A stretch of DNA of 64,000 nt from assembly GCA_900540625.1 (NCBI GenBank), contig UQGP01000001.1, forward strand, positions 124,001-188,000. The letters run 5' to 3'. Position numbers and translations under genes: made by a program. Below are positions 8,617-15,749 of this stretch, in pieces. The notes beneath the pieces were generated by a model that did no database searches, was not told where the DNA came from, and saw only the letters and a program-made list of their open reading frames with translations. This DNA comes from an uncultured Porphyromonadaceae bacterium (lineage in GTDB: Bacteria > Bacteroidota > Bacteroidia > Bacteroidales > Muribaculaceae). How positions within the stretch are numbered: position 1 is the first letter of the stretch; every line of letters starts with the position of its first letter.

Positions 8617-10542
8617 ATGGCCAAAGAAAAGGAAACTGATTTTATAATAAAGCGACTTCTTGATGCTGCTGGAATACAGTGTCAGGCTGAGTCTTGTTCT
8701 ATCATCCAAATTCAAAACGCCTTGCAAACGGCTTCGAAACGTGGCACTGGCAATGCAGGATTCCCTGAATTTGTCGGACAATCTGATGGCTTCATCATTG
8801 TGATCGAGGACAAAGCATCTTCTGATTTTCAGGCAAAATATGTAAAGGACGGAGATAAGAGTACCCTATTGATGGACACCAAAAGCATAACCAATTATGC
8901 TGAAAATGGTGCATTGCATTATGCTCTCCATATAATAAAGAATACAAATTTTAAGGAAGTTATTGCCTTTGGCTGTTCTGGAACAGAAGCAAATAGAGTT
9001 GTTATTCGCCCAATTTATGTTACACCAAATGGATATCAACTACTCCCACGTGTAAAAGATTTTGATTATTTCTCGCCCGCGCATATTCGCAAGTATTATC
9101 GCGAAACCATTTGTGGCAAAGAATCTATTGAACGTGTTGAATTAAAACAAATTCTCGATCGAGCAAAAAGTCTTAATGAGGACCTAAGAGCTTACGGTCA
9201 ATTAGGCGACACAGAAAAGCCACTTGTCGTTTCGGCTATTCTTTTAGCGCTGCAAGAAGAAAAGTTCAATAATTTCTCTACCGAGAATCTCACCGGAGAT
9301 GAAGTGAATACTGATGGTCGAAAGATATTCGATGCGCTCTCATCCCACATGGATAGAGTAAAAGTCCAACCTCAGGTCAAGAAAGACCGTGTACTAGACC
9401 AATTTCGTCTAATTGTAAATCGGCCTCATCTATCGACCTATAACGAGAGTCTTGGGAAGTCTCCTTTACGATATTTTGCAGAGTATATTCATTCTCAAAT
9501 ACTCACTGCTATATGCAATAACTCACCCGAAGACGTACTAGGACGATTCTATGGCGAATTTATAAGATACAGTGGCGGCGATGGCCAAACACTAGGTGTA
9601 GTGCTGACGCCCAAACATATCACAAGTCTTTTTGCTGATTTAGCTCAAATTAAACCTAACGACAAAGTCTTTGACCCCTGTTGCGGTACAGGTGGCTTCC
9701 TTATAGCAGCTATGCATAAAATGCTATCCGAAGCTAAAGAGGAGGATAAAGAAAGGATCCGCAAAAATAATCTTCATGGCATAGAGTTGCGTGACGATAT
9801 GTTTTCTATTGCCACGACTAATATGATTTTGCGGGGAGACGGCAAAAGCAATCTTTTATGCCAAGACTTTCTAAAAACAAGTGCCGAAACTCTTAGAAAG
9901 GAAAACTTTTCGGTTGGCCTAATGAATCCTCCATATTCACAGGGCAAGAAAAAGTCTACCGCACATTTAACGGAATTAAAATTCATTTGCCACCTTCTCG
10001 ATTCTCTGGCCGTTGGTGCACGATGTGTTGTGATTGTTCCACAAAGCACCATGGTTGGCAAGACGAAAGAAGACAAAGCGGACAAAGAATACATCCTTAC
10101 GAACCATACCTTAGAGGGCGTTATCACGCTTAACACCGACACTTTCTACGGAGTTGGGACAAATCCTGTCATTGCCGTGTTTACCGCTCGTCAGCCACAC
10201 CCTAAAGACAAACTCTGCAAATTTGTAGATTTCAAAAACGATGGGTATGAAGTGTTCGCACACATCGGTCTTATGCCAACGTCAAAAGCAGAGGAAATGC
10301 GTAAACACCTCCTCGATTGTTGGTTCCAAGGGAAGTCCGCTCCAAATTCATTCATCGTCAGAAGCACCGTTGAACCTGATGACGAATGGCTTCATTCGTT
10401 TTATTACTTCAACGATGAAATTCCCACAGAAGCAGACTTCGAGAAAGCCATGGCCGACTACCTCACGTTTGAGTTCAACATGTTAACCCATGGCAGGGCA
10501 TATCTTTTTGAACAAGCAGGGAAGGAGGTCATAGATGCATAA
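8617..10542 (+). CDS. Restriction-modification protein: nuclease fused to N6-adenine methyltransferase (BcgI A-like)
   Basis: A 641-residue protein with an N-terminal PD-(D/E)xK-type nuclease element, PE (50-51), then SDG and IVIEDK (Glu64, Lys66), followed by a type I HsdM-like gamma-class adenine methyltransferase. The SAM-binding motif is DPCCGTGGF (from Asp353) and the catalytic motif is NPPY (from Asn437). A single chain with cutting and methylating parts, followed by a separate specificity gene, is the arrangement of type IIB systems such as BcgI (A subunit about 640 residues, B subunit about 340). ATG 8617 is preferred over an upstream TTG at 8584 because the domain begins right after it. 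The stop overlaps the specificity start by eight bases (10535-10542). AT-rich composition suggests horizontal acquisition. No separate translocating HsdR gene is nearby, which also argues against classical type I. Confidence 0.85.
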   Translation: MAKEKETDFIIKRLLDAAGIQCQAESCSIIQIQNALQTASKRGTGNAGFPEFVGQSDGFIIVIEDKASSDFQAKYVKDGDKSTLLMDTKSITNYAENGALHYALHIIKNTNFKEVIAFGCSGTEANRVVIRPIYVTPNGYQLLPRVKDFDYFSPAHIRKYYRETICGKESIERVELKQILDRAKSLNEDLRAYGQLGDTEKPLVVSAILLALQEEKFNNFSTENLTGDEVNTDGRKIFDALSSHMDRVKVQPQVKKDRVLDQFRLIVNRPHLSTYNESLGKSPLRYFAEYIHSQILTAICNNSPEDVLGRFYGEFIRYSGGDGQTLGVVLTPKHITSLFADLAQIKPNDKVFDPCCGTGGFLIAAMHKMLSEAKEEDKERIRKNNLHGIELRDDMFSIATTNMILRGDGKSNLLCQDFLKTSAETLRKENFSVGLMNPPYSQGKKKSTAHLTELKFICHLLDSLAVGARCVVIVPQSTMVGKTKEDKADKEYILTNHTLEGVITLNTDTFYGVGTNPVIAVFTARQPHPKDKLCKFVDFKNDGYEVFAHIGLMPTSKAEEMRKHLLDCWFQGKSAPNSFIVRSTVEPDDEWLHSFYYFNDEIPTEADFEKAMADYLTFEFNMLTHGRAYLFEQAGKEVIDA

Positions 10543-11242
10543 TAGCATTAACACTCAATGGAAGCCTTTTAGAATTGGTGATTTATTTGATATTAAAATT
10601 GGTAATGTCATAGACGGCAATAAAGCAGACAAGACAGGCCGCGCTCCATATATCACACGTAAAGAGACCAATAATGGTTTAGACGGGTTTATACGTGCTG
10701 ACAAGTCTTTGATGAACCTTTCATTCCCAGTAATCACAATTGGGAATGAGACGGCCAAACCTTTCGTCCAAAATTTTCCTTTTTTCACAGGTACAAAAGT
10801 CAACATTCTTTCATCTAAAACGCCAACTAATAGATGGGTACTTCAATTCATCTGTGTATGTATAGAATTGCACAAGAATAAATACTCATACTCTTATACC
10901 AGTAATTCCTCTCGACTGGCTAAGCAAGTCATACTTTTGCCATCCAAAGGAGACGATCCAGACTGGCGTTTTATGGAATCCTATATGCGTCAAAAAGAAC
11001 AATCACTACTTAAGCCAATTGTTGAACAGCTATGCAAACGACTGATATACAACGAAATACAGGGGGGGGTAATTTATCTACCCATACTTGGAAATCATTC
11101 AAATTCAATGAGGTCTTCACTCTTATCAAAAGAGGCAAGAGACTTAAAAAGGCAGACCATGTCGATGGTTCGACACCATATGTTTCGTCCACGTCGCTTA
11201 ACAATGGGGTTGATGGGTTTATCGGCAACGAAGACAGTGTAA
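10535..11242 (+). CDS. Specificity subunit, first target-recognition module; frame shifted out after a G8 tract
   Basis: 235 codons. Residues 1 to about 178 form one complete HsdS/BcgI B-like target-recognition module: it begins WKPFRIGDLFDIKIGN, has PYITRKETNNGLDGF in the middle, and ends with the conserved helix region DWRFMESYMRQKE. At the G8 tract (11062-11069) the frame runs through QGG. It then leaves the reading frame of the next module, giving about 57 unrelated residues before the stop at 11242. With one more G it would read straight into module 2 (QGGGNLSTHTWKSF). With one G fewer it would stop at once (QGG, TAA). A normal BcgI-type specificity subunit has two modules, so this product alone is half a subunit. 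A lost base in the assembly could produce the same picture. Confidence 0.75.
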   Translation: MHNSINTQWKPFRIGDLFDIKIGNVIDGNKADKTGRAPYITRKETNNGLDGFIRADKSLMNLSFPVITIGNETAKPFVQNFPFFTGTKVNILSSKTPTNRWVLQFICVCIELHKNKYSYSYTSNSSRLAKQVILLPSKGDDPDWRFMESYMRQKEQSLLKPIVEQLCKRLIYNEIQGGVIYLPILGNHSNSMRSSLLSKEARDLKRQTMSMVRHHMFRPRRLTMGLMGLSATKTV

Positions 11243-12117
11243 GAGTATTTGAAGGCTGCCTCACTATTGCCAACAGTGGAAGCGTGGGAGAAACATTCTA
11301 CCATCAATACTCTTTTGTCGCAAGCGACCACGTCACCCAGCTAAAACGTGATGGCTTGGATAAATACGCCTATCTTTTCATGATTCCAATAATTCGACGT
11401 CTATCCGAAAAATACAGTTTCAACAGGGAAATAAATGACGACAGGATTTCTCGTGAGCAGATAATACTCCCTGTTACTTCTGACGGCTCTATTGACTTCG
11501 AGTTTATGTCGTCATTTATGAAAAGCCTTGAAGTTGACATACTCTGCAAAACATTAGACCATTTCAAATCACGGCCAAGTGTTAATAAACATAAATTGGG
11601 GGGGGTGATTTGGAAACCATTTAAGATTTCACAGTTCTTCGAAATAAAAAAAGGAAATCAAAACAACATGGCATCTCTTTCATCAGGGAAAACGCCGCTT
11701 ATCTCAGCAAAGAACTGTGACAATGGTTTGAAAACATTTATCAGTCCTAACCACAAGTCATTGTTTAATGGCCATGTTCTAACCCTCAACCTTGATGGCG
11801 ACGGAGGGGCCGGGATATCTTACTATCAGCCCTTCGAGATGGCAATAGATTCGCATGTTGCCTCCCTAACGCCCAAGACACCAATGTCTAAGTATCAGCA
11901 ACTATTCATCTCGATGTGTATCACCAAGCAAAGGAGTTTATTTGGTCATGGATATTCACTAAATAGTTCTCGGCTACGGGCTTTTACAATTATGCTTCCT
12001 GTAGACCACAACGGCACACCTTACTGGGAGATGATGGAGTCATTTATGAGAGACAGCGAATCCGAAGAAATCCACACTTATCTGGAATATTTAGAAAAGA
12101 ACAAGGCCATCAATTAA
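11032..12117 (+). CDS. Specificity subunit, second and third target-recognition modules
   Basis: 361 residues with two homologous recognition modules, matching the size of BcgI-type B subunits. Module 2 starts HTWKSFKFNEVFTLIKRGK (near residue 19) and ends at FEFMSSFMKSLE and KHKLGG. Module 3 starts VIWKPFKISQFFEIKKGN (near 191) and ends with WEMMESFMRDSE. The start ATG at 11032 lies inside the end of module 1, in another frame; an in-frame TGA at 11023-11025 rules out any earlier start. The first codons read through the same G8 tract as NTGGGN, so tract 1 controls this frame too: at G9 it would end in TAA right after the tract. A second G8 tract (11598-11605) encodes part of the LGGV linker between modules 2 and 3. 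The protein would give the nuclease-methyltransferase its DNA target. Confidence 0.8.
   Translation: MQTTDIQRNTGGGNLSTHTWKSFKFNEVFTLIKRGKRLKKADHVDGSTPYVSSTSLNNGVDGFIGNEDSVRVFEGCLTIANSGSVGETFYHQYSFVASDHVTQLKRDGLDKYAYLFMIPIIRRLSEKYSFNREINDDRISREQIILPVTSDGSIDFEFMSSFMKSLEVDILCKTLDHFKSRPSVNKHKLGGVIWKPFKISQFFEIKKGNQNNMASLSSGKTPLISAKNCDNGLKTFISPNHKSLFNGHVLTLNLDGDGGAGISYYQPFEMAIDSHVASLTPKTPMSKYQQLFISMCITKQRSLFGHGYSLNSSRLRAFTIMLPVDHNGTPYWEMMESFMRDSESEEIHTYLEYLEKNKAIN
11062..11069. repeat. G8 tract 1, between recognition modules 1 and 2
   Basis: Eight consecutive G at the module 1/2 boundary. By codon reading, G7 ends module 1 immediately (TAA). G8 sends module 1 out of frame but keeps the internal start at 11032 in frame with modules 2-3. 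G9 fuses module 1 to module 2 and stops the internal start's frame at once (TAA). Homopolymeric G tracts of this size are classic slippage sites in phase-variable genes. Confidence 0.85.
11598..11605. repeat. G8 tract 2, between recognition modules 2 and 3
   Basis: Eight consecutive G at the module 2/3 boundary. At G8 modules 2 and 3 are joined through a Gly-Gly linker. At G7 the codon after the tract becomes TGA; at G9 the frame ends at TAA after six more codons. So either single-base change detaches module 3 cleanly. Confidence 0.85.
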
Positions 12118-12210
12118 ACAGACATTGGTTTTCTACTGCGTTCTCGGCAGTCGACTGCCGAGCAGATTGGCGGCGAAAGGGAAAGGCGTAAAGGGCGGAA
12201 GAACATTTTT

Positions 12211-12241
12211 TTTGGCGAACAAAAAACTTTTGCTACCTTTG
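12211..12241 (+). promoter_or_regulatory. Bacteroidetes-type promoter of the Phe/Tyr operon leader
   Basis: TTTG at 12211-12214 and TACCTTTG at 12234-12241 are 19 bases apart, matching the -33/-7 consensus of Bacteroidetes. Transcription would start about 12248, some 15-20 bases before the leader peptide start at 12264. Confidence 0.75.
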
Positions 12242-12263
12242 TGGGCGAAAAGATAGCACACAA

Positions 12264-12347
12264 ATGATTGTAACTGACATACGATATTACTATTATTGCC
12301 GTTATGGCCGATTTTACGGACACAACGATGCGGGATATCGTGTGTAA
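12264..12347 (+). CDS. Tyrosine-rich leader peptide of the Phe/Tyr biosynthesis operon
   Basis: A 27-codon open frame from ATG 12264 to TAA 12345-12347, directly downstream of a good promoter and upstream of pheA. Seven residues are Tyr (positions 8, 9, 10, 11, 14, 18 and 25) and one is Phe (17); four Tyr codons are consecutive (12285-12296). In a genome where Tyr is an uncommon residue, this density in such a short frame is not expected by chance. It has the classical role of a leader peptide: ribosomes stall at Tyr codons when charged tRNA-Tyr is scarce. The last codons (12327-12336) double as the anti-terminator strand. No similar peptide is known to me by name, so no symbol is given. Confidence 0.82.
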   Translation: MIVTDIRYYYYCRYGRFYGHNDAGYRV

Positions 12348-12423
12348 ACAATCACAGCGTTTACTATTCGCCCGAGCCGACTAAGGCTCATTTTTTGAGG
12401 TAAGACAACCACGACATCCCGCA
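12329..12423 (+). promoter_or_regulatory. Anti-terminator pairing of the tyrosine attenuator
   Basis: TGCGGGAT (12329-12336, inside the end of the leader frame) is complementary over eight bases to ATCCCGCA (12416-12423), which is the 5' arm of the terminator. The two pairings exclude each other. A ribosome stalled at the Tyr run leaves 12329-12336 free and favours read-through. A ribosome that reaches the stop at 12345 covers it and allows termination. Confidence 0.72.
12374..12396 (+). promoter_or_regulatory. Small internal hairpin with T-run inside the attenuator
   Basis: GAGCC (12374-12378) and GGCTC (12385-12389) form a 5-bp stem with loop GACTAA, followed by A and six T (12391-12396). 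It is nested within the anti-terminator loop and could be a pause hairpin or a weak early terminator. Confidence 0.45.
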
Positions 12424-12451
12424 CGCCGCAAAGCATGCGGGATGTTTTTTT
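12414..12451 (+). terminator. Attenuator terminator upstream of pheA
   Basis: ACATCCCGCA (12414-12423) pairs perfectly over 10 bp with TGCGGGATGT (12436-12445), followed by seven T (12445-12451). It lies between the leader peptide and pheA, so it can act only on the operon it precedes: the mark of transcription attenuation. Confidence 0.85.
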
Positions 12452-12519
12452 CAAGAACAATTTTTTAGATACATAACCGACAAAACGATTCGGCACATGG
12501 CCGACCCACAACGTAAATA

Positions 12520-13413
12520 ATGACACAACACACCGGCATAGAGACAAACATCAGCGACACGATGCCGCTTCGCGTAGCCATACAGGGCATCGCCGGATGC
12601 TTCCATGACGCGGCCATGCGCCGATATTTTATCAATTCACAGCGGCCGGTTGTTCCCGTCGAATACGAGAGCTTCGAGCAGGTGGTACACGCCGTCACCG
12701 AGGGCCAAGCCGAATATGGCGCTATGGCCATAGAAAACACCATTGCCGGACCGCTGCTGCCTAACAACGAGTTGCTGCGCACCAACGCGGTACACATCGT
12801 GGGCGAACACAAAATGCGCATCAGCCACGCGCTGCTGGCTCTGCCCGGCGACCGACTTGAGGACATCAACGAGGTGCGCTCTCACCCCATGGCCATCATG
12901 CAGTGCGACCGCTTTCTCAAGGCGCACCCCCAATGGCGCGTAACCGAGGTATTCGACACAGCCGGAGCGGCACGCGACCTCTTCGAAGACTATTCAGACG
13001 ACCGGCACTTGGCCGCCATAAGCCCCGTCAGCGCCGCATTGAACTACGGTCTGAAGGTGCTTGCCGATGGCATCGAGACAAACAAGCACAACTACACACG
13101 ATTTTTGATTGTAGCTCCCGGCGCCGAGGCCGAGGCTGCCGCCGATGCCGACAAGGCGTCAATAGTCTTCTCGCTACCGCACACCGAGGGGTCATTGTCC
13201 AAGGTGCTGACCGTGCTGGCACTATATGATATGAACATGACCCGTATCCAGTCGATGCCCGTCATCGGACGCGAATGGGAGTACCGCTTCTACATAGATT
13301 TGACATTCAAAGACATACAGCGTTGCCGACAGGCACTTGACGCCGCTCGTCCGCTGATGAGCGACCTCAAGGTTTTGGGCTTATACAAAGACGCCCCGAC
13401 GCCCGAAATATAA
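12520..13413 (+). CDS. pheA: Prephenate dehydratase
   Basis: A 297-residue monofunctional prephenate dehydratase: prephenate to phenylpyruvate, the last committed step to phenylalanine. The catalytic domain (about 17-200) shows AIQGIAGCFHDAAM, the substrate loop MAIENTIAGPL and the signature YTRFLIV with the catalytic Thr. An ACT regulatory domain follows (about 213-285: ASIVFSLPHTEGSLSKVLTVL, then RIQSMP and WEYRFYIDL). The ligand-binding ESRP motif of the ACT domain reads QSMP here, so feedback control by phenylalanine may be altered; a similar change is common in Bacteroidetes as far as I recall. First structural gene of the attenuated operon; the aminotransferase follows after 15 bases. 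Confidence 0.95.
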   Translation: MTQHTGIETNISDTMPLRVAIQGIAGCFHDAAMRRYFINSQRPVVPVEYESFEQVVHAVTEGQAEYGAMAIENTIAGPLLPNNELLRTNAVHIVGEHKMRISHALLALPGDRLEDINEVRSHPMAIMQCDRFLKAHPQWRVTEVFDTAGAARDLFEDYSDDRHLAAISPVSAALNYGLKVLADGIETNKHNYTRFLIVAPGAEAEAAADADKASIVFSLPHTEGSLSKVLTVLALYDMNMTRIQSMPVIGREWEYRFYIDLTFKDIQRCRQALDAARPLMSDLKVLGLYKDAPTPEI

Positions 13414-13428
13414 ACCGCAACACAAATC

Positions 13429-14604
13429 ATGAACGACATAGACATACACCCGGCAGACCGCGTAGCCTCCGTGCGCGAGTACTATCTGCAACGTAAGATG
13501 CGCGAAGTGGCCCAACTCAACGCCGCCGGCGCCGACATCATATCCTTAGGTATCGGAGGCCCGGATATGCCACCGCCACAAGCGGCCATAGACACACTAT
13601 GTTCCCAAGCACGACGCCCCGACACACACGGATACCAATTAGCCTCGGGACTGCCCGAGATGCGCCGCGCTTTTGCACGCTGGTACGGCGAGCGCTTCGG
13701 CGTCACCCTCGATGCGGATAGCGAAATTATGCCGCTGATAGGCTCTAAGGAGGGTATTATGCACATCTCACTGACATTTCTTAACCCCGGCGACGGCGTA
13801 CTGCTGCCCAACCCGGGATACCCGACATACACGTCCGTCAGCCGCCTCGTAGGCGCCGACATCCGCTACTACGACCTGCTCGAAGACCGCGGATGGACCC
13901 CGGACTTCGATGCGCTGGAACATGCCGACTTGTCCGGCGTCAAAATCATGTGGACCAACTACCCGAATATGCCCACCGGCGCCCCGGCATCACGCGAATT
14001 ATTCGAGCACCTTGTAGACTTCGGACGGCGACACAACATCCTCATCATCAACGACAACCCCTACAGCTTCATTCTCAACGACGACCCGCTGAGCATCCTC
14101 TCCGTGCCCGGGGCCAAGGACATCGCCATCGAGATGAACTCGCTGTCCAAGAGCCACAACATGGCCGGATGGCGTATGGGAATGCTCGCCGCCAAAGCCG
14201 AATACATTTCATGGATACGCCGCGTCAAGAGCAACGTCGACTCCGGACAATTTGCCCCGATGATGTCGGCCGTGACGGATGCCCTCGCAGTCGGCGATGA
14301 ATGGTACGCCCAACTCAACGCCACCTACGCCGAGCGCCGCGCCATCGTCGATAGGATAGTCACGGCACTGGGCTGCACCTTCGACCCGGCACAGCGCGGA
14401 ATGTTCGTATGGGCACGCATCCCCGAGACAGAGCCTTCGGCCGAGGCTATGGCCGACCGTATACTCGACCAAGCACGCGTGTTCATCACCCCGGGCAGCA
14501 TCTTCGGCTTCAACGGCGACCGATACATTCGCCTGTCGCTGTGCGCCAAGCCGCATAACCTGCAACGCGCCCTCGACCGCATCCAACAATTATCCAACAG
14601 CTAA
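13429..14604 (+). CDS. Class I/II aminotransferase of the Phe/Tyr operon
   Basis: A 391-residue fold-type I PLP enzyme. Visible landmarks are LGIGGPDMPPP near residue 41, GSKEGIMHI (phosphate-cup region), NYPNMPTGAPA (near 177), DNPYSF and the PLP lysine in NSLSKSHNMAGWRMG (near 240); RLSLC near the C-terminus carries the substrate-carboxylate Arg. Context points to transamination of phenylpyruvate and 4-hydroxyphenylpyruvate, or of prephenate to arogenate; sequence alone does not separate these. It sits 15 bases after pheA and 10 before the DAHP synthase gene, so it belongs to the same attenuated transcript. Confidence 0.85.
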   Translation: MNDIDIHPADRVASVREYYLQRKMREVAQLNAAGADIISLGIGGPDMPPPQAAIDTLCSQARRPDTHGYQLASGLPEMRRAFARWYGERFGVTLDADSEIMPLIGSKEGIMHISLTFLNPGDGVLLPNPGYPTYTSVSRLVGADIRYYDLLEDRGWTPDFDALEHADLSGVKIMWTNYPNMPTGAPASRELFEHLVDFGRRHNILIINDNPYSFILNDDPLSILSVPGAKDIAIEMNSLSKSHNMAGWRMGMLAAKAEYISWIRRVKSNVDSGQFAPMMSAVTDALAVGDEWYAQLNATYAERRAIVDRIVTALGCTFDPAQRGMFVWARIPETEPSAEAMADRILDQARVFITPGSIFGFNGDRYIRLSLCAKPHNLQRALDRIQQLSNS

Positions 14605-14614
14605 AACCGCCAAT

Positions 14615-15688
14615 ATGAAAGATATACAACCCTTAGGAATCGAAGGAACCACCGGACCCGGCCCGGTCATCATCGCCGGCCCGTGCAGCGCCGAGACACG
14701 GCAGCAAGTACTGGACACGGCACGCCGCCTCGCCGCACAAGGCGTGCACATATTCCGCGCCGGCATCTGGAAGCCGCGCACACGTCCCGGAGGCTTCGAA
14801 GGCATAGGCGCCGACGGCCTCCAATGGCTCAAGGAAGTACGCCAATCCACCGGGATGGCCGTAGCCACCGAAGTGGCCAATCGCGAACACGTCCGCCAGG
14901 CCCTCGATGCCGGGATTGATATGCTGTGGATAGGCGCTCGCACCACAGCCAACCCATTCGCAATGCAAGAAATCGCCGACGCACTCTCCGAAGCCGGCGC
15001 CGACATCCCCGTACTGGTCAAGAATCCAGTCAACCCCGACCTGGAACTATGGATAGGCGCCCTACAACGCCTATACAACGCCGGAATACACCGCCTGGGC
15101 GCCATACACCGCGGATTCAGCGCCTACGGCCCGCATCTCTACCGCAACCTGCCCCAGTGGCATATCCCCATCGAGCTGCGCCGCCGCTACCCCGCCCTGC
15201 CCATCATCTGCGACCCGAGCCACATGGGAGGCAAGCGCGAGCTGGTGGCCCCGCTGTCACAGGAAGCCCTCGATATGGGATTTGACGGCGTAATCATCGA
15301 AAGCCACTGCAACCCCGACGACGCACTATCGGACAAAGCTCAGCAAATCGAGCCGGAAGTCCTCGGCTTCATCCTCGACACACTCACCATCCGTCGGCAG
15401 AAACAATCCACCGAGAACCTGCGCCTGCTGCGCCACGAAATCGACCGCTTGGACAACGACCTACTCGAAGTCCTGGCCCGCCGTATGCGCGTATGCCGCG
15501 ACATCGGCATGTACAAAAAGGAACACAGTATGCCCGTACTGCAAACCGGACGCTTCGATGACATCATGCACTCGCGCGTGGCCACAGCCGTCGAAATGGG
15601 CATGAGCGCCGACTTTATGCGCACCGTACTCGCCGCAATACACGAAGAATCCGTACGACAGCAAATCGAAATCCTCAATCGCCGCTAA
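14615..15688 (+). CDS. DAHP synthase fused to chorismate mutase
   Basis: A 357-residue bifunctional enzyme. Residues 1-260 are a DAHP synthase of the KDO8P-synthase-like family (VIIAGPCSAETRQQVLDTAR, GIWKPRTRPGGFEG, LWIGARTTANPFAMQE, DPSHMGGKRE). They condense phosphoenolpyruvate and erythrose 4-phosphate, the entry step of the shikimate pathway. Residues about 265-350 are an AroQ-type chorismate mutase (LRHEIDRLDNDLLEVLARRMRV split over the first helix, then IGMYKKEHSMPV). The fusion couples pathway entry to the Phe/Tyr branch point and is usual in Bacteroidetes. Because the mutase makes prephenate, substrate of both pheA and tyrA in the same operon, the operon can send carbon from pathway entry to both end products. 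Confidence 0.95.
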   Translation: MKDIQPLGIEGTTGPGPVIIAGPCSAETRQQVLDTARRLAAQGVHIFRAGIWKPRTRPGGFEGIGADGLQWLKEVRQSTGMAVATEVANREHVRQALDAGIDMLWIGARTTANPFAMQEIADALSEAGADIPVLVKNPVNPDLELWIGALQRLYNAGIHRLGAIHRGFSAYGPHLYRNLPQWHIPIELRRRYPALPIICDPSHMGGKRELVAPLSQEALDMGFDGVIIESHCNPDDALSDKAQQIEPEVLGFILDTLTIRRQKQSTENLRLLRHEIDRLDNDLLEVLARRMRVCRDIGMYKKEHSMPVLQTGRFDDIMHSRVATAVEMGMSADFMRTVLAAIHEESVRQQIEILNRR

Positions 15689-15749
15689 GATTCACAGCGG
15701 ATTACAAAGGATTACAAACACACCACCACAAAACGACACACCTACAACA

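Noticed and set aside
10535..12117. Recombinase-driven inversion (shufflon) of the specificity modules
   Set aside because: All modules lie in the same orientation, no inverted repeats flank them and no invertase gene is nearby; the G tracts explain the structure.
8617..12117. Classical type I restriction-modification (HsdR/M/S)
   Set aside because: No HsdR translocase gene is present and the methyltransferase already carries a nuclease-like N-terminus; the size pattern fits BcgI-type better.
12414..12451. Simple transcription terminator of an upstream gene
   Set aside because: It follows a promoter and leader peptide that lie between it and the restriction genes, and pairs alternatively with the leader; an attenuator explains it better.
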